Source: Clostridiales bacterium
Lineage (GTDB): Bacteria; Bacillota; Clostridia; Lachnospirales; Lachnospiraceae
Direction: 5' to 3'
Assembly (NCBI GenBank): GCA_012519695.1
Contig: JAAYPT010000031.1
Span: 1-40,451, forward strand
Length of the DNA: 40,451 nt
Position numbers and translations under genes: made by a program
The notes under the pieces: generated by a model
Database searches by the model: none
Told to the model about the DNA's origin: nothing
Seen by the model: the letters and a program-made list of their open reading frames with translations, nothing else
Shown here: piece by piece, positions 24,463 through 34,329 of the stretch
Layout of the letters: the number at the start of each line of letters is the position of its first letter
Numbering within the stretch: position 1 is the first letter of the stretch

Positions 24463-26899
24463 TTTCATCTGCGAAACGATAATTATTTTTTGTCGTTCGC
24501 TTTATATCATACAAGGCTTTATCTGCTTCCTTGATGATATCCCCAAATTCCTGCTTTTCACGAATGTTTTCTCTTAATACAATTCCCATGGAGCAGGAAA
24601 CTTTTTTATTTTCCGGAATTACAACTTCTTCTCCTAAGAATTCTTCAATCATTGGAATAAAGCATTGTGCTTCTTTAATTTTTTCCATGATTTGTGTTGC
24701 TGTCTTTTGTGCCGTTTCTCGCTGCGCACTCATGAGAGTCACCAAAAATTCATCCCCACCAAATCTTGTGGCAAATCCATTATTGCGGGAAATTTTCTTT
24801 AAAATAATTGCGATTTCTTTTAGCACCATATCTCCTACGTCATGTCCGAAGGTATCGTTATAATACTTGAAATTATCCAAATCCAAATATATCAGTGCCA
24901 TATCCATGCTGCATTTTTCTTTTAGACTGCGCTCCAACATTGTCTCCACATTCTGGAAAAATCCATCCCGGTTATATAATCCGGTTAAGAAATCCGTAAC
25001 CGCAGAACGTTCTAACTTGGCATTGATTTTTTGAATTTTTCTGTCATTTTCCAATTTTGCCAACGCATCCAAAAGCTGCTGGAACACCAGCGTAAACATA
25101 TTATAGTCACTTTCATCTAACATATAACGGTTAATTGGGGAACTCCAGTTGTCCTTCATCAATATGTAGGAAACAAAAATACTATCCAATTTCTCATTCA
25201 CATAAAACGGTGTACACAACATAGAGCATACCTTACTTGCTCCAAACAGTGAAATCACACGATGATATTCATTGTAATTTGCCTGAAGTTTGGAAGTAAC
25301 AAATCCACTTCTATGCTTTGAAAAATATTCTTCTAAGATTGGAATCATTTCATCACTTAACGGAATTGGTGTGTTCTTGTATAAAATCTGTGGTTTTCCA
25401 TTGTAATATTTAATAAAAATAATTCCATCTAAGTTTGCATTAATTGAAAACACACTCAGCGCATTGTCTACTAATGTGTCTCTTTCTTTTCCATCAATGG
25501 CAATGATTTTCTGCCAGATTGTCAAAAACTGCATCTGCTTTTTCAAATCCTGATAATCACGCAAGATTCCTGCCTGTTTGATAATTTGCGTAATTTCTTC
25601 CATGGTAAGCCTTTGCAATCGTAAGTCATAGCGATTTGCAATACTGTTTTGTCCTTCTAACAAGTTTTGAAGTTGTATTGCCTTCTGCACATTTTTGTGT
25701 ACTCTTGCATATTCAAGTGCCAATCCCAGTTCTTTTTCCGCAAGGTCTTTTCTTTCCATCTTGTAGAAAAGATTTGCCTTTGCCGTATGATATTGCACAT
25801 AACTGAAAAACTGAAATCCCTTGGATCTTTCCACATACAGATTTGCTAAATCAAAGTTTTTTAACGCTTCTTCATAATGCTCTTCTTCGGTATCAATCAA
25901 TCCTTCTACATAAAAGCTCAAGAAAATATCATCATCACACAAAGTATACGACGGGTCTAAATTATCTTTTATTTCCTTCTGATTCTTTTCTAATATATGG
26001 CTTAAAAACTGTTTGTTGCTCTTTAAATACATCTTGGCATTGTATACCATATTTAATTTAAAGCTGCACAATGCCAACAAGCCAAACAGTTTTGAAATAT
26101 TACAGATACGAAGGTCATTTAATTTTTTCTTGCGTACAATCTTTAAACACAATGTCAAATAAGTGTATGCAGACTCAAAGTCCTCTGCCAAAATACAATT
26201 TAACGCCAGATTATAAAAAGTTTCTCCCATATAATCTACTCGTTCAAGATCATAAAATATCTTCAATGCCTTGTTATAACATTCATTGGCTTTTTCGTAC
26301 TTTTCTGTGGCACAACAGTTATATCCTAATCCGTTATAAATATTTGCCATGGCAAAAGAATCACTGTCTTTGATTAAATCTTTCCATTTATAATAGTAAT
26401 AATCTGATATTTCAAATAATCCGTGTACAGACGCAATCATAATATTCTTACGATATGCCTCTACCATCAGATACTGGTTATCTATTTTTTCTGCAAGTTC
26501 TAATCCCTTTGCATAATGTACCAATCGTTCTTCAATTCCGGTAATTCCCTGAAAAAGTTCTTTGGAATTATCATAAGCAAACACATAAGTATATGCTAAA
26601 TGATTCCAACGTTCATACTTTTCGGCTCTCTCCAAAAAACCTGGATTGATTTCTACATCATTTACACAGAACAAAATGTTATGCCAGCCTGACATTCGCG
26701 CCATAACCTCTAGCATTTCTGCCTTAAAACTATAAAAATCATTTTTCATGGTTTGGGCTATTGCATCACATTTTTTTGCACAGGAAATGGCTTCTTTTAA
26801 ATTACCGCTATACATCTGCGTAACCCCCAGCAGATAGTAATAAAGATATTGACCTTCCTGTTGTTCTTTTTTGCCATTCCACACTTTGTAAATTTTCAC
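24455..26899 (-). pseudogene. TPR-GGDEF regulator, downstream part of a frameshifted gene
   Basis: This 814-residue frame holds a long array of TPR-like helical repeats (about 1-430), a GAF-like region (about 450-610), a short coiled coil, and a C-terminal GGDEF domain with an intact GGDEF motif at 714-718. The inhibitory I-site position reads RNNG instead of RxxD, so product inhibition is probably lost. Its apparent ATG has no ribosome binding site and lies within the upstream frame (26808-27809). Removing one base from the six-T tract at 26867-26872 would join the two into a single protein of about 1117 residues. If intact it would make cyclic di-GMP under control of the TPR/GAF part. The gene may be mutated, phase variable, or a sequencing artefact. 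Confidence 0.78.
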
Positions 26900-27809
26900 A
26901 TACCATTAAAGCATTTGGTATGTCATCCGACAAGATGCAGACTCTGGCATATAATTCTAATACCTGAAATTTATCTGTTTCTTTTAAATACAGATTTTCC
27001 ATTTCCAGCTTATGGTAAATAATCTTCAAATAATACTTTGCCTGCTCTAAATCCAGAGTTTCATACATATTATGAAGATACTTCAAATACTGGGTAATAT
27101 GAGCTGATTCAAAATGAAAGACGGCTGCTTCCTCTTCTGTTTCTCCCGGATTCATCATCATTTCTCCATTAATAATGCATCCGTTTTCTTCTAATACTTC
27201 TATATACTCATTCCAAATTTGCGCTATATGCGTAGGAACTGTATGAAGACTATTATATGCTAATAACACACAGAAGTTTTCTGTATCTTCGTAATGCAAA
27301 AGTTGTTTCATCAAATACACCGTTGCCCCGCCTGCTAAATGAAATCCATTCAATACTAACAAAAACGGTCGTTTACGAGAACAATAAATCATTGCGTTAA
27401 TCAAAGAGTCTATCATACGCTTCTGCTCATAAGTTACTTCGCTTAACAGAATCTCTTCTTTTCTTCTGCAAATTCCTTCTGTCATATAAGAACGGAATAG
27501 TTCCCACTGTTGGCTGTACACACCACATTCCTCTAAAAATTGTTCTATGAGCATTTCTCGGTTTTGCTGATAAAGCTCTTTTATCAGGCTTAGAAATGGC
27601 TCATATGCATCTGGTATTTCTTTTTCATAAAAGCTGTGGTAAAACACATCAATGTCCGGGTATTGATTTCTTATCTGTTCAATATCCTCGGATGGGATAT
27701 CAAATCTATTATAGTGTTTAATTGCAAGATAGTTGTTTCTCTTTCTCCCAATACCGGAAATCAATGTGTGTATAAAACTATCTACATATTTCAGATATCT
27801 CTCACGCAC
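26808..27809 (-). pseudogene. N-terminal part of the frameshifted TPR-GGDEF regulator
   Basis: This frame begins at GTG 27809 with AAGGAGG 7 bases upstream. It encodes about 310 meaningful residues before the shift. The part FLLVLNGFHLAGGATVYLMKQLL, followed by YNSLH, looks like the Walker-B end of a degenerate STAND/AAA-like ATPase region, as in MalT-type regulators; no Walker A is seen. Helical repeats follow (LYARVCILSDDIPNALMVCE) and continue naturally in the next frame. The tail after the A6 tract (RTTGRSISLLLSAGG) is out-of-frame sequence. Confidence 0.7.
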
Positions 27810-27945
27810 ACTGCTTCCTCCTTCACCTTTTACTCTTCTTTATCAATTTTCCCCTAATAATATTATAGCTTGATGTGAAAAATCATTGTGTTGTTTTTTT
27901 GTGTTATTATGTTGTTTTTTTATGAATTTGTGAATTTAGCACCAA

Positions 27946-27970
27946 AAAGAGTCCGCTTGTCGGACTCTTT
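27946..27970. terminator. Hairpin, possible terminator
   Basis: AAAGAGTCCG and CGGACTCTTT form a perfect 10-bp stem around CTTGT. A short A-run lies on the left. It is symmetric, so it could work in either direction, but the following T-run is short. Confidence 0.5.
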
Positions 27971-28005
27971 CGCGCCCGAGCGGTGTCATTTATGACTAAT
28001 TTCAT

Positions 28006-28040
28006 CTCCGCGAGGTGCGCTTCCTTAGCGGAGCGTTTTT
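28006..28040 (+). terminator. GC-rich hairpin with T-run
   Basis: CTCCGC (28006-28011) pairs with GCGGAG (28028-28033), and CGTTTTT follows. No plus-strand gene precedes it. The GGAGCG plus T-run is shared with two other palindrome copies (37170 and 40165), so it is probably part of the dispersed element rather than an ordinary terminator. Confidence 0.45.
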
Positions 28041-28041
28041 C

Positions 28042-28070
28042 ATGTAATAGGACGCAATTTCCTATTACAT
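28042..28070. repeat. Dispersed palindrome, copy 4
   Basis: ATGTAATAGGA-CGCAATT-TCCTATTACAT, with perfect 11-bp arms. Relative to copy 3 both arms have changed together (GC pair to TA pair within TGCAA/TTGCA versus TGTAA/TTACA). The left flank TTCCTTAGCGGAGCG is shared with copies 5 and 6. Confidence 0.92.
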
Positions 28071-28076
28071 GAAAAA

Positions 28077-28094
28077 GAGTCCCCTTAGGGACCC
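28077..28094 (-). terminator. Intrinsic terminator after asnS
   Basis: On the minus strand GGGTCCC-TAAG-GGGACTC pairs over 7 bp and is followed by TTTTTC. It lies 16 bases after the asnS stop codon. Confidence 0.82.
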
Positions 28095-28110
28095 TTTCCT
28101 TCTGTATTTT

Positions 28111-29502
28111 CTATAATTCGCAGTTATTTACTGTTCTTGGGAATGGAATTACGTCACGGATATTTCCCATTCCTGTTAAATACATAACGCAACGTTCAAA
28201 TCCAAGACCAAATCCTGCATGTCTTGCACTTCCGTACTTTCTAAGGTCTAAATAGAAGTCATAATCTTCTTTTTTCAGTCCTAATTCATCCATTCTCCGG
28301 CACAATTTATCGTAATCATCTTCTCTTTGGCTTCCACCGATAATCTCACCGATTCCAGGTACCAGACAGTCTACGGCTGCTACTGTTTTTCCATCCGGAT
28401 TCAATTTCATATAAAATGCTTTGATGTCCTTTGGATAATCAGTTACAAATACCGGTCTCTTATAAATCTCTTCTGTCAGATAACGTTCATGCTCTGTCTG
28501 TAAATCACAGCCCCAGCTTACCTTATAATCAAACTTATCGTTATGTTTTTCTAAGATTTCCACTGCTTCTGTATAAGTAACACGGGCAAATTCAGAATTA
28601 ACTACATGATTTAAACGCTCTAACAATCCCTTGTCTACAAAGTTATTAAAGAACTGCATTTCTTCCGGTGCATGCTCTAATACATAAGAAATTACATATT
28701 TTAACATACTTTCTGCCAATATCATATCGTCCTCTAAGTCTGCAAATGCAATTTCAGGCTCAATCATCCAGAACTCTGCTGCATGTCTGGTTGTATTGGA
28801 ATTCTCTGCACGGAAAGTCGGTCCAAAAGTATAGATATTTTTAAATGCCATAGCATAAGTCTCACCATTTAACTGACCGCTTACAGTAAGATTGGTTGGC
28901 TTATTAAAGAAATCCTGACTATAATCGACAGAACCATCTTCATTCTTTGGAATATCTTTTAAGTCCAATGTGGTAACCTGGAACATTTCTCCTGCACCTT
29001 CACAGTCGCTTCCGGTAATCAATGGAGTATGCACATAAACGAAATCTCTCTCCTGAAAGAACTTATGAATTGCATAGGCAATCAAAGAACGTACTCTGAA
29101 AACAGCTTCAAAAGTATTGGTGCGTGGTCTTAAATGAGATACTGTTCTTAAATATTCAAAGCTATGTCTCTTTTTCTGCAATGGGTAGTCCGGAGTTGAC
29201 TGACCCTCAATCTGCACCTCATCTGCCTGAATTTCAAATGGCTGTTTTGCATCCGGAGTTGCTACTAATTTTCCTTTTACGATGATTGCCGCACCTACGT
29301 TTAACTTTTCAACTTCTGCAAAGTTTTCCAGTCCGTCATGATATACTACCTGCAATGGCTCAAAAAAGGTACCATCATTTACTACAATAAAACCAAAGTT
29401 CTTAGAATTACGAATGCTTCTAACCCATCCGCCAATCTGAATGTTCTGGTCTAAATATTTTTCCTTTTCCCGATATAAGTCTCTGATATTAATCAATTCC
29501 AT
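28111..29502 (-). CDS. asnS: Asparaginyl-tRNA synthetase
   Basis: A 463-residue class II aminoacyl-tRNA synthetase. The N-terminal OB fold ([19 protein letters not shown]) binds the anticodon. Motif 2 is [21 protein letters not shown]-like, and motif 3 reads [15 protein letters not shown] followed by [10 protein letters not shown]. Length and the [10 protein letters not shown] ending are those of AsnRS. No T-box leader is seen, because it follows the lipoprotein gene by only 26 bases and is probably in one transcript with it. Confidence 0.97.
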   Translation of the reverse strand: MELINIRDLYREKEKYLDQNIQIGGWVRSIRNSKNFGFIVVNDGTFFEPLQVVYHDGLENFAEVEKLNVGAAIIVKGKLVATPDAKQPFEIQADEVQIEGQSTPDYPLQKKRHSFEYLRTVSHLRPRTNTFEAVFRVRSLIAYAIHKFFQERDFVYVHTPLITGSDCEGAGEMFQVTTLDLKDIPKNEDGSVDYSQDFFNKPTNLTVSGQLNGETYAMAFKNIYTFGPTFRAENSNTTRHAAEFWMIEPEIAFADLEDDMILAESMLKYVISYVLEHAPEEMQFFNNFVDKGLLERLNHVVNSEFARVTYTEAVEILEKHNDKFDYKVSWGCDLQTEHERYLTEEIYKRPVFVTDYPKDIKAFYMKLNPDGKTVAAVDCLVPGIGEIIGGSQREDDYDKLCRRMDELGLKKEDYDFYLDLRKYGSARHAGFGLGFERCVMYLTGMGNIRDVIPFPRTVNNCEL

Positions 29503-29528
29503 AACTTTTCTCCTATTCTTCCTATTAT

Positions 29529-30659
29529 TTATTCTGTAGCAGTATTTCCGTAAGTTACCACTGCTTTTTCTGTAATCAAATCCATTGCCTTATTATTACG
29601 ATAGATGTTTTTTACATAATCTTCGCCATATTCATCCATCAATGCATTTTCATCTGCATAATTTCCGTTACTGATAATATTATTGATATACTCTTTATAT
29701 CCGTCTTCGTCTACTTCAATTCCTTCTTTATCTGCAATTGCTGTAAGAATCAGTTCTACTTCCAGATTCTTCTGCATATAATCGTTTACTTCTGTATCAA
29801 ACTGTTCCTGTGTCTCATTCATAGAGGATAAATAATCTTCTACACTCATGTTATATTTATCCTTCAAAGTCTTTTCCATTTCGTCCTTATAATCCTTGAC
29901 TCTCTGGTCCAATACTCCGTCCGGAAGACTGTCTACCGTACATACTTCTTGTAACTTTTCCAAAATCGCACTCTGAGTATCTGTCTCTTTTGTAGATTCG
30001 TTACTCTTTGTCAACTGTTCCTTAACTCCGTCTTTTAATGCCTGTACTGTCTCATATCCCTGACTGCTAAAGTTATCAGCCACATACTGGTCTGTTATAT
30101 TATCATAATTAATATCTTGTTTTGTTACAATTTTATTGATTGTTACGTTAAATACTACTGCCTGTCCTGCAAGCTCTGTACTCTGATAATTTTCCGGGAA
30201 GGTCAAATTCAAAGAAACCGTGTCTCCTACATTGGCACCAATGAGTCCGGATTCAAATCCGTCAATAAACTTATTAGAACCTATTTCAAGAACTGTTCCC
30301 TTCGCTGTTCCGCCGTCAAATGCTACTCCGTCTTTTAATCCTTCGTAGTCAATGTTTACAAAATCACCATTTTCTACGGTTGTCTTATCTGTATCCTCGT
30401 ATGCAGGATAAGAAGCTATCAACGTTTCTATCTTGCTCTTTACATCATCATCTGTTACTTCATAATTAGAATCCAGTGACACCTGCATTCCTAAATAATC
30501 ACCTAATGTTACATAATCAGAGGCATTATAATCTATACTGGCTGTTGATTTACTTTCCTTCTTATCACTCTTTTTATCGTTTTTCTTGTCACTTCCACAG
30601 CCGCCCAGCATAGCTACTGCACAAACTGCTGCTAATAGTACTACTAATTTCTTCTTCAT
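29529..30659 (-). CDS. Lipoprotein with FKBP-type and trigger-factor-like domains (peptidyl-prolyl isomerase)
   Basis: A 376-residue lipoprotein. A signal peptide ends in lipobox LGGC with Cys21, followed by a Lys/Asp/Ser linker. Residues about 95-180 are an FKBP-type isomerase domain ([20 protein letters not shown], then [16 protein letters not shown]). Residues about 190-350 resemble the trigger-factor C-terminal chaperone domain. The ribosome-binding N-terminal domain of trigger factor is absent, replaced by the lipid anchor. It therefore likely folds exported proteins at the outer face of the membrane, like PrsA. It lies upstream of asnS. Confidence 0.88.
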   Translation of the reverse strand: MKKKLVVLLAAVCAVAMLGGCGSDKKNDKKSDKKESKSTASIDYNASDYVTLGDYLGMQVSLDSNYEVTDDDVKSKIETLIASYPAYEDTDKTTVENGDFVNIDYEGLKDGVAFDGGTAKGTVLEIGSNKFIDGFESGLIGANVGDTVSLNLTFPENYQSTELAGQAVVFNVTINKIVTKQDINYDNITDQYVADNFSSQGYETVQALKDGVKEQLTKSNESTKETDTQSAILEKLQEVCTVDSLPDGVLDQRVKDYKDEMEKTLKDKYNMSVEDYLSSMNETQEQFDTEVNDYMQKNLEVELILTAIADKEGIEVDEDGYKEYINNIISNGNYADENALMDEYGEDYVKNIYRNNKAMDLITEKAVVTYGNTATE

Positions 30660-30880
30660 TTTTATTTACCTTTCTATTCTAGTCTAGTTTCCAGAAATAC
30701 CATTATGAAAATATATACTCCAAAATGGTTATACTCAATAATAAAGAATATCACATTTTTCTATAATTGAAAAGCTCTCTAAAACAGAAATCACAAATTA
30801 ATCACATATATACTGTAAAATTTTAGGAAAATGTGATATATTGTCACTAACCTAGAATTTTGTATTGGAAAGGAGTAATT
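30660..30880. promoter_or_regulatory. Divergent control region with TGTGATAT motifs
   Basis: This gap separates the minus-strand lipoprotein gene from the plus-strand pncB gene. ATATCACATTTTT (30748-30760) and AAAATGTGATATA (30828-30840) are inverted copies about 80 bases apart. Two more ATCACA sites lie between them (30790-30806). The right copy continues as GTGATATATTGTCAC, itself a short inverted repeat (GTGA/TCAC) next to the likely pncB start site. This resembles an operator set for a repressor; a NAD-related regulator is a guess. Confidence 0.4.
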
Positions 30881-32332
30881 ATGAGTACATTAAATTTAAC
30901 ATTATTGACAGACCTTTATGAACTGACAATGATGCAGGGGTATTTTAAAACAAAAAATCGTGAAGTCGTTGTATTTGATGCTTTTTACCGCAATAATCCA
31001 TGTGACGGTGGTTATGCTATCTGCGCTGGTTTGGAGCAGGTAATCGATTATATTGAACATCTTCATTTTGACGAGGATGACATTGCCTATTTAAGAAGTT
31101 TAAAAATCTTTGACGAAGACTTTTTAGAATACTTGAGCAATTTTCATTTCACCGGAGACATCTATGCCATTCCGGAAGGAACTGTTATTTTTCCAAGAGA
31201 ACCTTTGATTAAAGTTGTTGCACCTATTATGGAAGCACAATTAGTGGAAACGGCTATTTTAAATATTTTAAATCATCAAAGTCTAATTGCCACCAAAGCT
31301 GCCCGTGTCTGCTATGCAGCTCAGGGTGACGGTGTTATGGAATTTGGTCTTCGCCGTGCACAGGGACCTGATTCCGGTACCTACGGTGCCAGAGCCGCTG
31401 TAATTGGTGGTTGCTGTGGTACTTCCAATGTTCTTTGTGGACAACTCTTTGATGTTCCGGTAAAGGGTACACATGCCCATAGCTGGATTATGAGTTTTCC
31501 GGATGAATATACTGCATTTAAAAACTATGCTACCTTATATCCTTCTGCCTGCATTCTTTTAGTGGATACTTATGACACCTTACGTTCCGGTATTCCAAAT
31601 GCTATTCGTGTATTTAAAGAAATGCGAGCAGCTGGTATTCCTCTTACTTTTTACGGTATTCGTATGGATAGTGGTGACCTTGCTTACCTGTCAAAAAAAG
31701 CCCGTAAAATGTTGGATGATGCAGGCTTTCCGGATGCAGTTATTTCTGCTTCTAACGACTTAGACGAATATTTAATTGAAAGTTTGAAAAATCAAGGAGC
31801 AACCATTACCTCCTGGGGCGTAGGAACGAATCTCATTACTTCCAAAGATTGTCCTGCTTTCGGTGGTGTATATAAGCTTGCTGCTATTCAGAATGAAAAT
31901 GGGGAATTTATTCCAAAGATTAAGCTTTCTGAAAATACAGAAAAAGTTACCAATCCGGGAAATAAAACCGTTTATCGTATTTATGAGGAAGACTCACATA
32001 AGATAAAAGCAGACCTTATCTGTCTGGTTGGCGAAACTTTTGATACAAATGAAGACTTAAGACTGTTTGACCCACACGAACCTTGGAAAAAAACGCTGTT
32101 AAAAGCTGGAAGTTATTCCATGCGTGAACTTCTGGTAAAAGTATTTGACAAAGGAACATGCATTTATCATTCTCCAAAGGTCATGGATATTCAAAAATAC
32201 TGTGACAAGGAAAAAGAAACTCTTTGGAATGAAACAAAGCGTTTTGTCAATCCCCATAAAGTATATGTAGACTTATCTGATAAATTGTATGAAATGAAAC
32301 GTCAGATTTTAAATGAGATGGGCCAGGAGTAG
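30881..32332 (+). CDS. pncB: Nicotinate phosphoribosyltransferase
   Basis: A 483-residue enzyme that makes nicotinate mononucleotide from nicotinate and PRPP, the first step of NAD salvage. Family landmarks are LTDLYELTMMQGYF at the start, FGLRRAQGPDSG, GTHAHSWIMSFPDEYTAF (His-containing loop) and YGIRMDSGDLAYLSK. The ATG at 30881 with AAAGGAG 5 bases upstream is the start; an earlier in-frame TTG is not needed. The methylase gene follows after 5 bases, so the two share a transcript. Together with nadE in this window it covers two steps of the same pathway. Confidence 0.95.
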   Translation: MSTLNLTLLTDLYELTMMQGYFKTKNREVVVFDAFYRNNPCDGGYAICAGLEQVIDYIEHLHFDEDDIAYLRSLKIFDEDFLEYLSNFHFTGDIYAIPEGTVIFPREPLIKVVAPIMEAQLVETAILNILNHQSLIATKAARVCYAAQGDGVMEFGLRRAQGPDSGTYGARAAVIGGCCGTSNVLCGQLFDVPVKGTHAHSWIMSFPDEYTAFKNYATLYPSACILLVDTYDTLRSGIPNAIRVFKEMRAAGIPLTFYGIRMDSGDLAYLSKKARKMLDDAGFPDAVISASNDLDEYLIESLKNQGATITSWGVGTNLITSKDCPAFGGVYKLAAIQNENGEFIPKIKLSENTEKVTNPGNKTVYRIYEEDSHKIKADLICLVGETFDTNEDLRLFDPHEPWKKTLLKAGSYSMRELLVKVFDKGTCIYHSPKVMDIQKYCDKEKETLWNETKRFVNPHKVYVDLSDKLYEMKRQILNEMGQE

Positions 32333-32337
32333 CAACT

Positions 32338-34329
32338 ATGTCCGACCTACTAACATTAAAAGAGGTATGCCATCTCTTATCTGTTTCTACTGCTACCGGA
32401 AGAAACTGGATAAGATTAGAGAAACTTGTTCCAACTAAAACCATAGGAAAGCAGACTTATTTTTCCAAGTCTTATGTGAATCGTTTCAAAAAAGAACTCA
32501 CGACCGGAAAAAATACTGCCCTTAAAAGCAGACGCAACAAACGTTTTGTTACAGGGAACGGAATTTATCGTTCCTATATCTCTCCTGATTCACCCAATAC
32601 CGCTTGCGTCTGCCAGCTTTTCCTGGCACTTTCGGAATACGATATAACACTCACCGCCGAGCAAATAAACCTGTTACTGGCAGAATGTGCCCTACAACTT
32701 ATTTGCCAGCGAACCGGACTTGTACCTCCCGACACCTACTCTTCCATGGAGTCTTTTCTAAAACTATATGTAACCAAACAGCTATGTGTGGAACAATATA
32801 CTTCCTTATTGGATGATTTCATTTCCTGTGGTAACTCTGCCCTTACCTTTATAGCAGAATATCCCACATTATTTGACATCTCCTATAAGTATGTACCTTC
32901 CGAAGACATCTTGGGATTATTATATATTTCTCTGAAAAATATGACTTCCCGCAAAGCTACCGGTTCTTATTATACCCCCACAGAAACGGTATTACACTTG
33001 ATACGCCACCTGGTAGATACACCAAAAAATCTTTTGGGAAAACAGATTTTAGACCCTTGCTGCGGAACGGGGAACTTCCTGTTACAGCTCCCTGATACCT
33101 TAGACTTTTCTCAGGTACACGGCAACGACATTGACCCTGTGAGTGTAACCATTACCCGCCTCAATATGGCTTTGAAGTTTCAGGTAGAAGACATGGCTTT
33201 ACTTTATCAAAATATTACTGTTTCTGACTTTTTAACTCCCCAGGCGCATCCTTCTTATGACTTCATTATTGGGAATCCGCCTTGGGGGTACTCTTATTCT
33301 AAGGATGAGAAAAAGCAACTCTGCGAAGCCTATCAATGTGCCAATGGTAATTGTGTGGAATCTTATGACCTATTTACAGAACGTGCCATTTCCCTGTTAA
33401 AAGAAAATGGCACACTTGCTTTTGTTGTTCCTAAGGCAATTTTGAATGTAAAAAGTCACACTGCCATTCGTGAGTTTATGTTAAAAGAAACTTTGATTTC
33501 CAGACTGGATTTTTTAGGAGATACTTTTGATAACGTACAATGTCCAAGCATTATTTTACAGCTTGTTCGTACACAAAAAGTACATACTTGTATTGGCATG
33601 ACTGTTTCTGACCCAAACAGTTCTTTTGTGATACAAAAGGAACGTTCCTTAACTTCGGATTGTTTCAGCCTTTTCATTACAGATAGCGAATATGATGTTT
33701 TAGAAAAAATAAAAAACCATCCTCATCATACCACCTTAAAAAATCAGGCTGATTTTGCTCTTGGAATTGTTACCGGAGATAATAAGAAATATGTCTCCCA
33801 TAGAAAAACTTCTGACAATGAAATTATTTTAAAAGGTGCTGATATTAAAAGATACCAAATACAAAAAAGTGAAAACTACATCACGTTTCATCCAGAACGT
33901 TTCCAACAGGTTGCGAAGGAAAAATATTATCGTGCACCGGAAAAACTGGTTTATCCCTTTATCTGTAAGCATCCGATATTTGCCTATGATAATGGGCAGC
34001 ACCTTTCCCTGAATAGCTGTAATCTTATCATTCCGCACATTGACGGACTGGATATCAAATATATTCTGGCGGTTTTAAATTCCAGAATTACAGCTTTTTT
34101 ATTTGCAAAACAGTTTGATTCCGTAAAGGTGCTACGCTCTCACATAGAGCAGATTCCTATTCCGATAATTTCTTTTAATGAGCAGAAGGAAATCCTCCCA
34201 CTTGTGAATGAACTTCTTACGGAACAGGATTCTGTCACATTTCAGTTAAAGTATGATGCACTGGATAAAATGATTGCAAACCTTTTTGGACTTACAGAAG
34301 CTGACTATGAGATTGTCTGCAATTTATAA
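32338..34329 (+). CDS. Orphan N6-adenine DNA methyltransferase with N-terminal helix-turn-helix, CamA/TaqI-like
   Basis: A 663-residue protein. Residues 1-50 look like a MerR/excisionase-type helix-turn-helix (LTLKEVCHLLSVSTATGRNW). The helical region to about 200 is unfamiliar. The methylase core follows, with YYTP at 211-214, motif I DPCCGTGNF at 239-247 and catalytic NPPW at 313-316. The C-terminal third resembles a TaqI-type target-recognition domain (GIVTGDNKKYVS, then LKGADIKRYQI and YILAVLNSRITAFLF). The same order of parts is known in CamA of Clostridioides difficile. No restriction enzyme lies beside it, so it is probably an orphan methylase with an epigenetic rather than a defence role; that is inference. 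It follows pncB by 5 bases. Confidence 0.85.
   Translation: MSDLLTLKEVCHLLSVSTATGRNWIRLEKLVPTKTIGKQTYFSKSYVNRFKKELTTGKNTALKSRRNKRFVTGNGIYRSYISPDSPNTACVCQLFLALSEYDITLTAEQINLLLAECALQLICQRTGLVPPDTYSSMESFLKLYVTKQLCVEQYTSLLDDFISCGNSALTFIAEYPTLFDISYKYVPSEDILGLLYISLKNMTSRKATGSYYTPTETVLHLIRHLVDTPKNLLGKQILDPCCGTGNFLLQLPDTLDFSQVHGNDIDPVSVTITRLNMALKFQVEDMALLYQNITVSDFLTPQAHPSYDFIIGNPPWGYSYSKDEKKQLCEAYQCANGNCVESYDLFTERAISLLKENGTLAFVVPKAILNVKSHTAIREFMLKETLISRLDFLGDTFDNVQCPSIILQLVRTQKVHTCIGMTVSDPNSSFVIQKERSLTSDCFSLFITDSEYDVLEKIKNHPHHTTLKNQADFALGIVTGDNKKYVSHRKTSDNEIILKGADIKRYQIQKSENYITFHPERFQQVAKEKYYRAPEKLVYPFICKHPIFAYDNGQHLSLNSCNLIIPHIDGLDIKYILAVLNSRITAFLFAKQFDSVKVLRSHIEQIPIPIISFNEQKEILPLVNELLTEQDSVTFQLKYDALDKMIANLFGLTEADYEIVCNL

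Larger units (their letters stand above)
27810..28110. other. Intergenic region with promoter, hairpins and a dispersed palindrome
   Basis: This gap of 301 bases holds a TATAAT (minus strand, about 27868-27863) for the GGDEF gene. It also has two direct copies of TGTTGTTTTTTT (about 27888-27925), a hairpin AAAGAGTCCG-CTTGT-CGGACTCTTT (27946-27970), a GC-rich block, dispersed palindrome copy 4 and the asnS terminator. The GC-rich part (27970-28035) stands out from the AT-rich surroundings. No gene is seen. Confidence 0.6.

Noticed and set aside
28111-29530. T-box leader for asnS
   Set aside because: Only 26 bases separate asnS from the upstream lipoprotein gene, so there is no space for a T-box.
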